Assembly (NCBI RefSeq): GCF_946478805.1
Contig: NZ_CAMLDC010000002.1
Span: forward strand, 224,954-288,953
Source: an uncultured Fluviicola sp.
Lineage (GTDB): Bacteria > Bacteroidota > Bacteroidia > Flavobacteriales > Crocinitomicaceae
Reading direction: 5' to 3'
Length of the DNA: 64,000 bases
The position numbers and the translations under genes are program-made. Within the stretch, counting starts at the first letter, position 1; every line of letters starts with the position of its first letter. Below the pieces are notes generated by a model. It saw nothing but the letters and a program-made list of their open reading frames with translations, was not told where the DNA came from and made no database searches. Shown here in pieces: positions 54,207 through 62,449 of the stretch.

Positions 54207-54383
54207 TTAAAATGAACCGGCCTTTTTCGACTTCAAAAAAGACACGATCATTAAACCGATGCCAACACCGGTGACAGCCCCCAAAACAAAATCAGGAAGG
54301 TTCATATAATGAGCAACTATTTGTGAGGCCGCGATAACCAGGAGCCCGGCAATAACCAGGAGAGATGCTTGATTTGTTTTCAT
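54207..54383 (-). CDS. Small two-helix membrane protein upstream of mgtA
   Basis: A 58-residue open frame from an ATG at 54383 to TAA at 54207. It has two hydrophobic helices (SLLVIAGLLVIAASQIVAHY and FVLGAVTGVGIGLMIVSFL) and a basic end (KSKKAGSF). Both helices contain small-residue patterns suited to packing. The spacing of 48 bp and the same direction suggest cotranscription with mgtA. By analogy with small proteins such as MgtS that act on MgtA in E. coli it could modulate the pump; that is inference, with no sequence similarity claimed. Confidence 0.6.
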   Translation of the reverse strand: MKTNQASLLVIAGLLVIAASQIVAHYMNLPDFVLGAVTGVGIGLMIVSFLKSKKAGSF

Positions 54384-54455
54384 CTTATGAATTAAATTGA
54401 TCTGTTACACTATAAAGTTAATCGTTTTTCGATGTGTTTACGAAGCAGGGAGGGC

Positions 54456-54494
54456 AAAAAGAAAGAACAGACACGGTATCGTTCTTTTCTTTTT
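54456..54494 (-). terminator. Terminator after the LRR gene
   Basis: AAAAAGAAAGAAC pairs with GTTCTTTTCTTTTT (one bulged T) around an 11-base loop. It lies between the end of the LRR gene at 54556 and the small gene in front of mgtA. Confidence 0.6.
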
Positions 54495-54555
54495 ATGATC
54501 TATCGTGGGGAAATTCCAAGTATTTGTAGAAGGAATTAAATTTTAAAGTTTTAGA

Positions 54556-55689
54556 CTACCAAGTTATCTTTGCTTTTGGAACCATTTTTTGAATTCTGGC
54601 TTGTTCTGCCTGGTCAAATAAATTAAAAGTCAACCAAAAAGTATCAACTTGTTGAAGTTTTTCAAAACCGGCGGGCATTTGTTTTAAATTCATCCTAAAC
54701 ATCCCTACTCTTCTCAAATTTGGTAGTGTACTTAAGATCGAAAATGTAGATTCCCAATTGAAGTACTGCAATTGACCAAAACCTATTTGTTCTAATTTCT
54801 CTAATTGACGGAATTCAAGTGGTAATCCTTTAATCGGATTTTCCGATATAGAAAATCGCTTCATCTGTTTCCAATTCGCAACCTCTTTCGACAACGCAAC
54901 TATCTGGTTACCTTCCAAATCAATATCCTCTAAACCTGCCAACTTATAAAGCGGTGCTATTCCCTCCGAACTCAACTGATTAAATCTCAGACTAAGCACT
55001 TTTAGGGAATCCAGATTTGAAAATTGTTCAGGAATAAAGCGAAGACGATTATTTTCAAGATTAATTTCTTCAAGCTTTTCAAATTGATTGATTCCTTCAG
55101 GAATAAACTCGATGTAATTATACCAGATAATGATACTTTTCAGATTAGTCAATGTAGACAATTCAACAGGAAATTGTGTAAATTGATTGTAACATAAATC
55201 AATGGTTTCCAAATTTGGAAGATCTCCGGGTTGAAAGGCAAGTTGAGCTATTTTATTACTAAATAACTTCAATTCTTTCAGGTTTTCCATTCTCTTCAAT
55301 GGTTCAGGGAATTCTTCAATGAAGTTATCATCTAACCATAAAATTTCAAGTGACTTCAAATTTGAAATATTATCCGGAATTACTTTAAGTTCCGAATTCT
55401 GCAGATCCAGAAATTTTAATTTTCCGAGCTGCGCTAACAAGTCGAATACTTCTCTAAAATCAAGTTTCGGATTTGAACCAAGACTTAATTCCTCCAAATT
55501 TGGGAGTTTTAAAATATCTTTAGGAAGTATCCTTAAGTTCTGCTCCGAAAGATCCAGCACCTTAACTTCCAATGGCTTTTTCAATGCGCTTTTCATTGAA
55601 AAGAATCGTTCAGGCCTTTCTACTTGTGAGAAACAATTTGTTAAGCAAAACAGAAAGAACAGTAAAAGAGAGTTAGATCGCATATTCAT
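54556..55689 (-). CDS. Secreted leucine-rich-repeat protein
   Basis: From the ATG at 55689 it is about 377 residues with a signal peptide (RSNSLLLFFLFCLTNCFSQ) and around ten to eleven LRRs of 22-24 residues (LPNLEELSLGSNPKL, LKSLEILWLDDNFIEEFPE, LTNLKSIIIWYNYIEFIPE). No sorting domain is present, so it is probably periplasmic or outer-membrane associated. LRRs bind proteins; the partner is unknown. Confidence 0.82.
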   Translation of the reverse strand: MNMRSNSLLLFFLFCLTNCFSQVERPERFFSMKSALKKPLEVKVLDLSEQNLRILPKDILKLPNLEELSLGSNPKLDFREVFDLLAQLGKLKFLDLQNSELKVIPDNISNLKSLEILWLDDNFIEEFPEPLKRMENLKELKLFSNKIAQLAFQPGDLPNLETIDLCYNQFTQFPVELSTLTNLKSIIIWYNYIEFIPEGINQFEKLEEINLENNRLRFIPEQFSNLDSLKVLSLRFNQLSSEGIAPLYKLAGLEDIDLEGNQIVALSKEVANWKQMKRFSISENPIKGLPLEFRQLEKLEQIGFGQLQYFNWESTFSILSTLPNLRRVGMFRMNLKQMPAGFEKLQQVDTFWLTFNLFDQAEQARIQKMVPKAKITW

Positions 55690-55740
55690 ATTCCCAAAAG
55701 TAATCAATTCAGGTACATTGAATTTGAGAAGGTCAAAAAG

Positions 55741-55770
55741 AAAGAGCGACACACCTGTATCGCTCTTTTT
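55741..55770 (-). terminator. Terminator between coiled-coil gene and LRR gene
   Basis: AAAGAGCGA (55741-55749) pairs with TCGCTCTTT (55760-55768) around a 10-base loop, with T/A runs on both sides. Confidence 0.75.
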
Positions 55771-55777
55771 GTTCCTG

Positions 55778-56497
55778 TTAACTTGCTAACCCGGGGTTTT
55801 CGGGCCTCTGCCCCCTGACTCCGTAATCAATGGTGATGCGGGCGCTTTCGTAGGCATGGTAGAATTCCGGATTGGTTTGCTTGAGAACCAGCACCAGGCG
55901 GTCGAGTTCCACGCGGAGCAGTTCATCGAGTTCGTGTTCCAGCTCTTTGATGGCCTGTGTGATGCCTTTGCGTTTGATGACAGCTTTGCGGACACTGTTG
56001 TTCAGTTCATCGATGCCTTGCAACAGCGGGATGAGTTCGTCGATGGCTTGCTGCGTAATTCCGTATGCTGCCAATTGCGGGCCGTAGGTATCCAAATCTG
56101 CTTTCAATGCGGAGCAGTGTGCAGCAAATTCGTTCAGGGTCGTTTCAGCCAGGGAAGTTTTGGTGGCATGGTTCCGTTCCTGTAGCTGGACATTCCCGGA
56201 TGCACGACCCAAGAGGAAGAGCGCGTGTTGCACGATCAGCATGCGGCTGCGCAGATCTTCCGTGCGGAGTTTTTTCTCCGCGGAAATTCCGGTTACGGCG
56301 CCCAACTGTTCGGTGACCCGCACGCGGAGCCGGTTCAATTGGGTTTCAAAGCTTGTTTTGGCATCTGCGAATGCAGGAACTGCCTGCCAGATTAACTGGT
56401 TGTCGTTTAGGACTGAAAGTACACTTCCGTACATGTTCAGTTTGTTTCCAGTGGTTTTCTTCATGATTTCCCGAATTAAGGGGTTACTATTTTGCAT
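55778..56497 (-). CDS. Hypothetical coiled-coil protein, GC-rich
   Basis: From the ATG at 56497 it is about 239 residues, almost all helical, with long amphipathic stretches (TSFETQLNRLRVRVTEQLG; IKELEHELDELLRVELDRL) and no signal peptide. I do not recognise the family. The coding sequence is visibly richer in G and C than both neighbours and uses GCG, CGG and CTG-type codons, so it stands out compositionally. It ends with GQRPENPGL. No function is proposed. Confidence 0.65.
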   Translation of the reverse strand: MQNSNPLIREIMKKTTGNKLNMYGSVLSVLNDNQLIWQAVPAFADAKTSFETQLNRLRVRVTEQLGAVTGISAEKKLRTEDLRSRMLIVQHALFLLGRASGNVQLQERNHATKTSLAETTLNEFAAHCSALKADLDTYGPQLAAYGITQQAIDELIPLLQGIDELNNSVRKAVIKRKGITQAIKELEHELDELLRVELDRLVLVLKQTNPEFYHAYESARITIDYGVRGQRPENPGLAS

Positions 56498-56640
56498 AAT
56501 GAAAAAACATGCCAAATTATTGCAGGTCAATCGTTAAGAGACGTTAAGCCGGGCAGTTTGTTGAGCAAAGTGCGCCTGCCCTTTTTCAAAAGGTGGTTAT
56601 GAACTAACGAAGATTTTCGTTGATTTTGGGTTTCAAGGCA

Positions 56641-56913
56641 ATCAGTTTGGTTGGAGACTGGATAAGTTTGGTGAGAGATTCAATAAGTTTCGTGAAAGAT
56701 TGAAAAAGTTTCACTACACACTCAATAAGTTTGGATGCAGATGCAATAAGTTTCGTTTTACATTCGATAAGTTTTGTTGGAGATTGAATAAGTTTGGTTA
56801 GAGATTGAATAAGTCTCGGTGCAGACGTAATAAGTTTGGATGCACGCTCAATAAGTTTTGTTTGAGATCCCGAAGGATCGGGACAAGTTGGGATCAGTTT
56901 GGTTGGAGATTGG
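56641..56913. repeat. Array of 13 phased 21-bp units
   Basis: The motif ATAAGTTT (or a close variant) recurs at 56641, 56662, 56683, 56704, 56725, 56746, 56767, 56788, 56809, 56830, 56851 and 56893, every step 21 bp or 42 bp. The missing position (56872) is occupied by a CCCGAAGGATCGGG hairpin without loss of phase. Units vary by substitutions but have no insertions or deletions. Read on the minus strand the units give open heptads such as QSLTKLI, but there is no start codon. It is not CRISPR-like, as there are no unique spacers. Confidence 0.85.
56866..56893 (+). repeat. REP-like hairpin repeat, copy 1 (inside the 21-bp array)
   Basis: GATCCCGAAGGATCGGGACAAGTTGGGA contains the hairpin TCCCGA/TCGGGA and belongs with copies at 56957 and 57779. 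Confidence 0.5.
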
Positions 56914-56956
56914 GGTTAGACCGCTGAAGATAGATTGTTTTTAGGAGTATTAGGGT

Positions 56957-56987
56957 GATCCCGAAGTGTTGGGACAGGTTGCTCGCT
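56957..56987 (+). repeat. REP-like hairpin repeat, copy 2
   Basis: GATCCCGAAGTGTTGGGA, then CAGGTTGCTCGCT, matches copy 3 apart from a few substitutions in the hairpin and linker. Confidence 0.5.
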
Positions 56988-57018
56988 CTCATGCTCAGTA
57001 AGGGAAATCAAATGGGCA

Positions 57019-57606
57019 TTAACTGATGATTTTCGCTTTCGAATAAATCCGGTATTCCCTCCTCACGTAAAAATAAGTTCCTACAAAACAGATTAAACTG
57101 ACTACAAAAGCGATCTTTGAACTTGATTTGAGTTCACGAATAACTTCATCAAAACTCAAAAAAACCTGATCATCATGCTTAAATTCATACACACTGAGCC
57201 AATTCCAATTAATGATCCTTTGTCCATAGGTAGGTGCCTGGGATCTTTTTATTTTGGCGTTAAAGTCGTTTTTATCTACCAGAACAGATACACTATCGCC
57301 TGCATGCAATTTTTCAATACCATTCTTTTGTTTTAAAACTTTATAATTGTCTCCCTGGATTGTAAATTCAAATTGATTTGCTTCCCTGAAAACCATTTTT
57401 AGAATCGGACCACTTCTTGATCTTTCAAATTGTGGAGAATATTTCAATACCCCTGTGTATTCTGCAAAATCGTTCCTGGTCCATTGGAAAAAGTGGTGGT
57501 GAATGGACAATATCAATAAATACAATCCGAGAACAACGAAAAAGCAAGAAACTCCAACTGCTTCACGCCATGCTCTTTTTGGACTTGTCCTTTCACGCCA
57601 TCCCAT
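57019..57606 (-). CDS. Hypothetical two-helix membrane protein
   Basis: A 195-residue protein with a basic N-terminus, a membrane helix at about 17-37 (VSCFFVVLGLYLLILSI), a beta-rich extracytoplasmic middle (about 45-155) and a second helix at about 165-185. The arrangement resembles DUF3592-type proteins, but I cannot confirm the family. It is a single gene flanked by REP-like repeats. Function unknown. Confidence 0.6.
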   Translation of the reverse strand: MGWRERTSPKRAWREAVGVSCFFVVLGLYLLILSIHHHFFQWTRNDFAEYTGVLKYSPQFERSRSGPILKMVFREANQFEFTIQGDNYKVLKQKNGIEKLHAGDSVSVLVDKNDFNAKIKRSQAPTYGQRIINWNWLSVYEFKHDDQVFLSFDEVIRELKSSSKIAFVVSLICFVGTYFYVRREYRIYSKAKIIS

Positions 57607-57778
57607 ACTGTTTGGTTATATTGATTTCCTAATTGTTGGCTAATATAACAAGGATTTAAAATTATTCTGTGGATTATGGGATTTGAAAGATGGATTGATT
57701 CCAATTTGCTTTGGATTAGGTTGGAGATTGAATGAGTTGGATTCCGTGGGAGAATAAAGTTCTTACAAGCACGGGCTA

Positions 57779-57812
57779 GATCCCGAAGTATCGGGATGAG
57801 TTGCTCGCGCTA
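57779..57812 (+). repeat. REP-like hairpin repeat, copy 3
   Basis: GATCCCGAAGTATCGGGATG followed by AGTTGCTCGCGCTA is the best-formed copy, with TCCCGA/TCGGGA arms. A degenerate piece of the 21-bp unit (GGTTGGAGATTGAATGAGTT) lies about 60 bp before it, so the two elements occur together twice. Confidence 0.55.
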
Positions 57813-57892
57813 ACTAGGGGATACTATTAGTTTGATACGAGATTAATGGGGTGGAATAAAAAGTTGAAGAGCTTCCCAATCAGTTCAATTAA

Positions 57893-60800
57893 CTATTTAG
57901 ATTTCTTTTTGTAAATAACGATTTTGCCGTCTCTTTTTCTTTTTTTATAAATCCCAATTAAATCTAAATTATCTAAAATTTCTAAGATTTCCCTATTTTC
58001 AGAATTATCAAATATTGAGACACTACCTCCGTTTTGATAATCAAATAATTCAGTATATTCCCTTATGTAAATATGATTAACAATTTCAATTACTTTATTT
58101 TTATTACTTAAATTCTCCTTCAATAAAAGAATTGCATACTTTTTTCGTCTTATCTGGATACTAGTATTGTGCTCTGTATAAGTCAAAACTGATAACTTTT
58201 TTTCATAAGACCAGTTTCTTAATAAATTGAAATTAGACGAGCAAATGACTAATAAATTTGAACTTACTTCATCGTCCTTATACGATGCGAGGTCAATCTT
58301 ATTAATAAATTCAATTTTCTGTTCAGCAGTTATAGAACTCGCAAGCAAATATTCAACTTGGATACGATTTAATGTAAAATCGGAGGGACTCTTAAGATAG
58401 TCTTCTATTTCCGAACAAATTAAAGCCGCCGCTAATTCTTCATTAATACCATTCAAATAATTAAAATTTGCTTCAATTAGATCCAAAAGATCAAAATCAA
58501 TTAACAGCTTTATTTTCTTTTGTTCAAGATTATTTAAACTAATTTTTCGGATTAATTCTTTATTACAAGTTGATATAAATCCCTCAAAAACTTCATCAGA
58601 AAGTTCACTCTCGAGTATTTTTATTTTCAATAACTCAAAGTTATTTTTGTCAATTGAAAGATCTTGTTCTGTAATTGAAAAATCAAGTGAATTAACTTTA
58701 TCAGAACTTAAGTACTCGTATAATACTTTGTCATCATCTACTTCTATATCTTCATACTCTTGCCCTTCAATCTCAATATAATGAATAACGTTTTCCCATG
58801 ACAAAGCAACTCTTTCTGCTTTTAGAAGTTCAATTGAACACTTATAACTGCTAATTTCTTCTAATAATTCAATTCTTGTTTGATTCTTCTTGATAAGGAT
58901 TTTCTCCAAATCTTCTTCATCCTCGCATAGATTCAATAAATGAACACTTAGAGCCTGCTCTTCTTTTTGAATTTCAGGCAGTTCATTATAGACGTTTTTT
59001 ATAAATTGTTCAATGTTTTCATCTATGTAATCTCGAATAACTACATTTTCAGAATCCTGAATATATGTATACAATGATGTTTTTGGGTTAGAATCAGTAA
59101 TCAATCTTTCCGGATCCTTATATTCTTCGACTATAAAGCAAATATTTTTAAAATTAATTTCCCATAAACTTTCATGAAAAACAGCTTTCACGTTTTCACC
59201 TATTTCGTCTGACACGATATTTTCTAATCTGATATTGAGCTTTTGAAGAATGTTAGTTAATACCCCAGGAGAAATGTATTCTGTTTCAAGCAATAATCTA
59301 TTCGATTTTAAAAACTCTATTAAACTTTTTTTCTTGCTATAATTGGAATATTTCTCGTCCGGCATTCGCCCAAATATCTGAATCACAATTCTTGTTTTAA
59401 TTTCTTGTGTGTAGTTTCCACCCACTAGTTTATCAACAAAGTTTTCCCAAGTAGATAACAATTTTTCAAAAAACTCAGAAATAAATTCTCCCCTTTCAAA
59501 ATACTGAACCAAAAAGTCCTGATGTGTTTGGGTCCATCTTTTGAATTGTAAAATATAATCTTCCAATTCTTTAGATTGATTTTTCAGCATATAATCCATC
59601 AAGTCAAAATTCAAAACTCTGCTATTAATAAGCTTTGCAGGTTGAATTCTTTCTATTACATCTTTAACAAATGCCAATTTAAAGTTGAAATCTTTTTCTA
59701 AATCGAAATCATCGTTGATATGCTGAACGAAATTGATATCATTGATAGTCATTCCACCTTTTCTATAATGAGAAATATAAAGCTGGTAGCTTCTATCTAT
59801 ATAGCCGTGTTTTAAGCATGTAAAAATGGTTTTATCAAAAACAAACTCATTAAGTTGTTGTTCTTCAAATGATTCTTTATCGAATTGAAAATAATTAATT
59901 ACGCTCTCTTTAAAAGCTTTCTCATCTATTCCATCCAAAAAATAGAATAATTCTCTATTGTTTATCGTATTTATTTTTTGTTGCAAATCTGAAATTTCTG
60001 ATTGAAGTTTAGTAATTTTCGAAATACCATCTTTTTCAATTAACTCAGTTCGCGCATTAAAAGATAATCCAGATAAATCAGTTATATTATTAAAATTAAT
60101 CTGAGCATCCGTTACCCTAACTCCATCGCTATTTATACCATCTAAAGACGTAACTTTTAATTTTTCAAAATGTGTAATAGTTAGTTGAGATAGTAAGATG
60201 ACTCCCCCGTCTAGATAAATAGAAACCAATTTATTATTACCTCCCAATTTCTGAATAATTAATCCGAGAAAAATCATTTTTATCTCCTCGATTCGTAAGT
60301 TTTGAATATCCTTTAGCTTATTAAGCTCTTGTGTTAATCTCTTAATCTCTTTACTTATAATCGACACCTGATTTTCAACTAACTTATCTTTAAATTCATT
60401 TAATAACAATTGAAATAAAAAACCTTCATTTACTCCTAATTTATTAAAATCTTGTGGATGTAAATTCTTATAAACTGCAATCGCAAATGTCTTTTTAGGA
60501 TCACAAATCAATCCATACTGATTTCTTATTAAATGCTTGTATACTGAATATTCATTACAAATATTTTTCAGCAACCTTAAATCATTTATCCCAAGTGTAA
60601 TTGAACTTAAAAAGTCATCAGTAAGTTCACTAGATTCTTCCTCTCCGAGCAACTCCTTAAGCATTTGAAAAGAGTTAGAAGAATTCATTATTGAAATTAC
60701 TGGTAAAATAAAATCAAAGAATTTAACTCTATCTGAATATTGAGTATCATTGAATAGATCATCCCGCACAGCATAAAGGAATACAACTTTTCCATTTTTC

Positions 60801-61693
60801 TTTATTCCTTCATAATTGTTAATCAAAGAATTCAGTTCCCTTAAACGGGCAAATATTTCAAGATTATTAAACCTGTCTAAATCCTCAATAACAACTATGT
60901 CATAATGATTAGATTCAAAAAAATATTGGATTTCATTTAAATAGGTATTAAATCGTGATTCTTCAGATTCCCTCTTTAAAGAAATTTCACCATTCTTTAT
61001 ACTTAGTTTTTCAACTGAAACTTGGTTAATAGATCTTCTGATTTTTTTATATCCAGACCAAAACAAAAAAATCGTCAACAAAAGTACAACCCAATAAGTC
61101 CCTAGTAAATATTTTTCATACATGAAATCCAAATACGTATAACAAAGAATACTTGGTTGGATAAGAATGGCAATTAAACCTGTTATTGCTATTATAATTG
61201 CATAATCCTTGAGAAATTTTAATCTCGAAAAATGTCTTATTCTTTTAAAATTCGAGTCAGCGATCTTTGATTCGTGTACGCTATAGAGCATTTGTTGTAA
61301 AATACTCTTTTCAATTAAACCCAAATCAAGATCGGTTTTATCCGGTTCTTTGAAATCAAAATTAGCGAGAGAAATTGGAAGGTACTTGTATCCTGGATTA
61401 GAAGAAAAGAATGATTTTAACAAACTACTTTTTCCTGACCCATAAAGTCCAGAAAGCGCAATATTATAAATATCATCTTGATCAATTGCCCATTTCAATG
61501 ATTTCTGATAATATCGTGATGTGTGATCGGAAACAATTGATGGAGTCAACTTATGAAATCGGGTGTCTTCTACAGATTTAATTCTTTTTTTTCTAATAAA
61601 TCGATATGAATTTGCAATTTTTTTTCGAGCCGATTTGACTCTCCATTCAATTATATATCTCTTCAGTTTTAATAGTAGAAGTTTTAAGGACAT
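57893..61693 (-). CDS. Giant membrane-anchored P-loop NTPase (YobI/KAP-like), putative conflict-system protein
   Basis: A 1266-residue protein with a basic N-terminus, Walker A G82-x4-G-K88-S-S (GLYGSGKSSLL), two membrane helices inserted inside the NTPase domain (about 164-186 and 197-213), and Walker B ending in I-E270-D-L-D273-R (VVIEDLDRF). Inserted membrane helices and the D-L-D-R motif are the pattern of KAP and YobI-type ATPases, which are linked to phage defence and other biological conflicts. The remaining 850 residues or so are helical, with a coiled coil near 450-480 and another near 570-590, and no recognised effector. The gene is far more AT-rich than its surroundings, which suggests transfer. 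It has no operon partner. Confidence 0.75.
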   Translation of the reverse strand: MSLKLLLLKLKRYIIEWRVKSARKKIANSYRFIRKKRIKSVEDTRFHKLTPSIVSDHTSRYYQKSLKWAIDQDDIYNIALSGLYGSGKSSLLKSFFSSNPGYKYLPISLANFDFKEPDKTDLDLGLIEKSILQQMLYSVHESKIADSNFKRIRHFSRLKFLKDYAIIIAITGLIAILIQPSILCYTYLDFMYEKYLLGTYWVVLLLTIFLFWSGYKKIRRSINQVSVEKLSIKNGEISLKRESEESRFNTYLNEIQYFFESNHYDIVVIEDLDRFNNLEIFARLRELNSLINNYEGIKKNGKVVFLYAVRDDLFNDTQYSDRVKFFDFILPVISIMNSSNSFQMLKELLGEEESSELTDDFLSSITLGINDLRLLKNICNEYSVYKHLIRNQYGLICDPKKTFAIAVYKNLHPQDFNKLGVNEGFLFQLLLNEFKDKLVENQVSIISKEIKRLTQELNKLKDIQNLRIEEIKMIFLGLIIQKLGGNNKLVSIYLDGGVILLSQLTITHFEKLKVTSLDGINSDGVRVTDAQINFNNITDLSGLSFNARTELIEKDGISKITKLQSEISDLQQKINTINNRELFYFLDGIDEKAFKESVINYFQFDKESFEEQQLNEFVFDKTIFTCLKHGYIDRSYQLYISHYRKGGMTINDINFVQHINDDFDLEKDFNFKLAFVKDVIERIQPAKLINSRVLNFDLMDYMLKNQSKELEDYILQFKRWTQTHQDFLVQYFERGEFISEFFEKLLSTWENFVDKLVGGNYTQEIKTRIVIQIFGRMPDEKYSNYSKKKSLIEFLKSNRLLLETEYISPGVLTNILQKLNIRLENIVSDEIGENVKAVFHESLWEINFKNICFIVEEYKDPERLITDSNPKTSLYTYIQDSENVVIRDYIDENIEQFIKNVYNELPEIQKEEQALSVHLLNLCEDEEDLEKILIKKNQTRIELLEEISSYKCSIELLKAERVALSWENVIHYIEIEGQEYEDIEVDDDKVLYEYLSSDKVNSLDFSITEQDLSIDKNNFELLKIKILESELSDEVFEGFISTCNKELIRKISLNNLEQKKIKLLIDFDLLDLIEANFNYLNGINEELAAALICSEIEDYLKSPSDFTLNRIQVEYLLASSITAEQKIEFINKIDLASYKDDEVSSNLLVICSSNFNLLRNWSYEKKLSVLTYTEHNTSIQIRRKKYAILLLKENLSNKNKVIEIVNHIYIREYTELFDYQNGGSVSIFDNSENREILEILDNLDLIGIYKKRKRDGKIVIYKKKSK

Positions 61694-61863
61694 GATTTAA
61701 AGATTGTGATAGTAGTATGTAACGCTAATGAATACAAAATTATAATTAAATCGTAATTTATGAAGTGAAAGCGTGACCTAAATATTAGACTTTTCAACAT
61801 CGTTTAATAATAATTCTTTGATGTATTTTTCCAGTTTCTCCACAAAACTTCCTCCCGAATCCC

Positions 61864-61904
61864 CCCCTACCTTTCCCCCATCCAAAAACTATTTGCTACC
61901 TTTA
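61864..61904 (+). promoter_or_regulatory. 41-bp duplicated promoter-like element, copy 1
   Basis: It differs from 62405-62445 at only 2 of 41 positions. It contains ATCCAAAAACTATTTGCTAC and ends in TACCTTTA, a near match to TAnnTTTG, about 32 bp before the ATG at 61937. Confidence 0.5.
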
Positions 61905-61936
61905 AACGATACCGATTTCCCATTCTAAGTAATCAC

Positions 61937-62385
61937 ATGAAACAACTCGTTATTCTATTCTTCTTTTGTTCTGCATTCTTTCCTACAGCCAAGTTACTGT
62001 CACTCAACCGGCATATTACTACGTTTCCAAATGGCACATGGAGGAACTTCTGGAATTACCCGTTGGACGCAAGATTCTATTCGAACAAGATTGTACGACA
62101 AAATTGCCTGCAAAGGTTCCAACAGGGATCATTTTCTTTGAAAATGTGTATTATCAAAAAGAATGCTTTTCGATGGCAATTGAATTCAAGGATACGGTGG
62201 TCGTTTCGGTTACCTATTACTTTAGCGCTAAACAAAAAGAGTTATTGTATTCCATCGGCTATCCGGATATCCAGGCAAGAGGATCGGCTATCAAAGGGCA
62301 ATGGACAGCTGTCCTTCATAACAACAAAAGACATACAACTATTGTTGGAGATAGAAAACGAATTGTAGTTATTGAAGCTCTCTGA
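61937..62385 (+). CDS. Small secreted protein gene with an apparent frameshift in the signal peptide
   Basis: The ATG at 61937 starts a good signal peptide (KQLVILFFF), but that frame then becomes unlike a protein. The frame beginning near 61966 reads LFCILSYSQVTVTQPAYYY and continues as a well-formed protein to 62385. That second frame has no ATG upstream before a stop at 61930. One extra T in the T-rich run near 61960-61967 would join the halves into a complete signal peptide plus about 130 residues. It is either a mutation, a sequencing error or slippage. Function unknown. Confidence 0.6.
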
Positions 62386-62404
62386 TATTTTCCAACCCAA
62401 ATTT

Positions 62405-62445
62405 CCCCTACCTTTACCCCATCCAAAAACTATTTGCTACATTTA
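62405..62445 (+). promoter_or_regulatory. 41-bp duplicated promoter-like element, copy 2
   Basis: It is nearly identical to 61864-61904. Here TACATTTA ends five bases before the ATG at 62450, so transcription from it would yield an almost leaderless message. Confidence 0.5.
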
Positions 62446-62449
62446 TTCC

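Noticed and set aside
56641..56913. CRISPR array
   Set aside because: The 21-bp units are contiguous, with no unique spacers, and no cas genes are present.
56604..56915. Minus-strand heptad-repeat protein as a gene
   Set aside because: The frame is open for about 103 codons but contains no ATG, and an in-frame stop lies directly upstream; kept as a repeat only.
61937..62368. 143-codon frame read straight from the ATG at 61937
   Set aside because: After the first dozen codons its composition is not protein-like, whereas the overlapping frame to 62385 is; a frameshift explains both.
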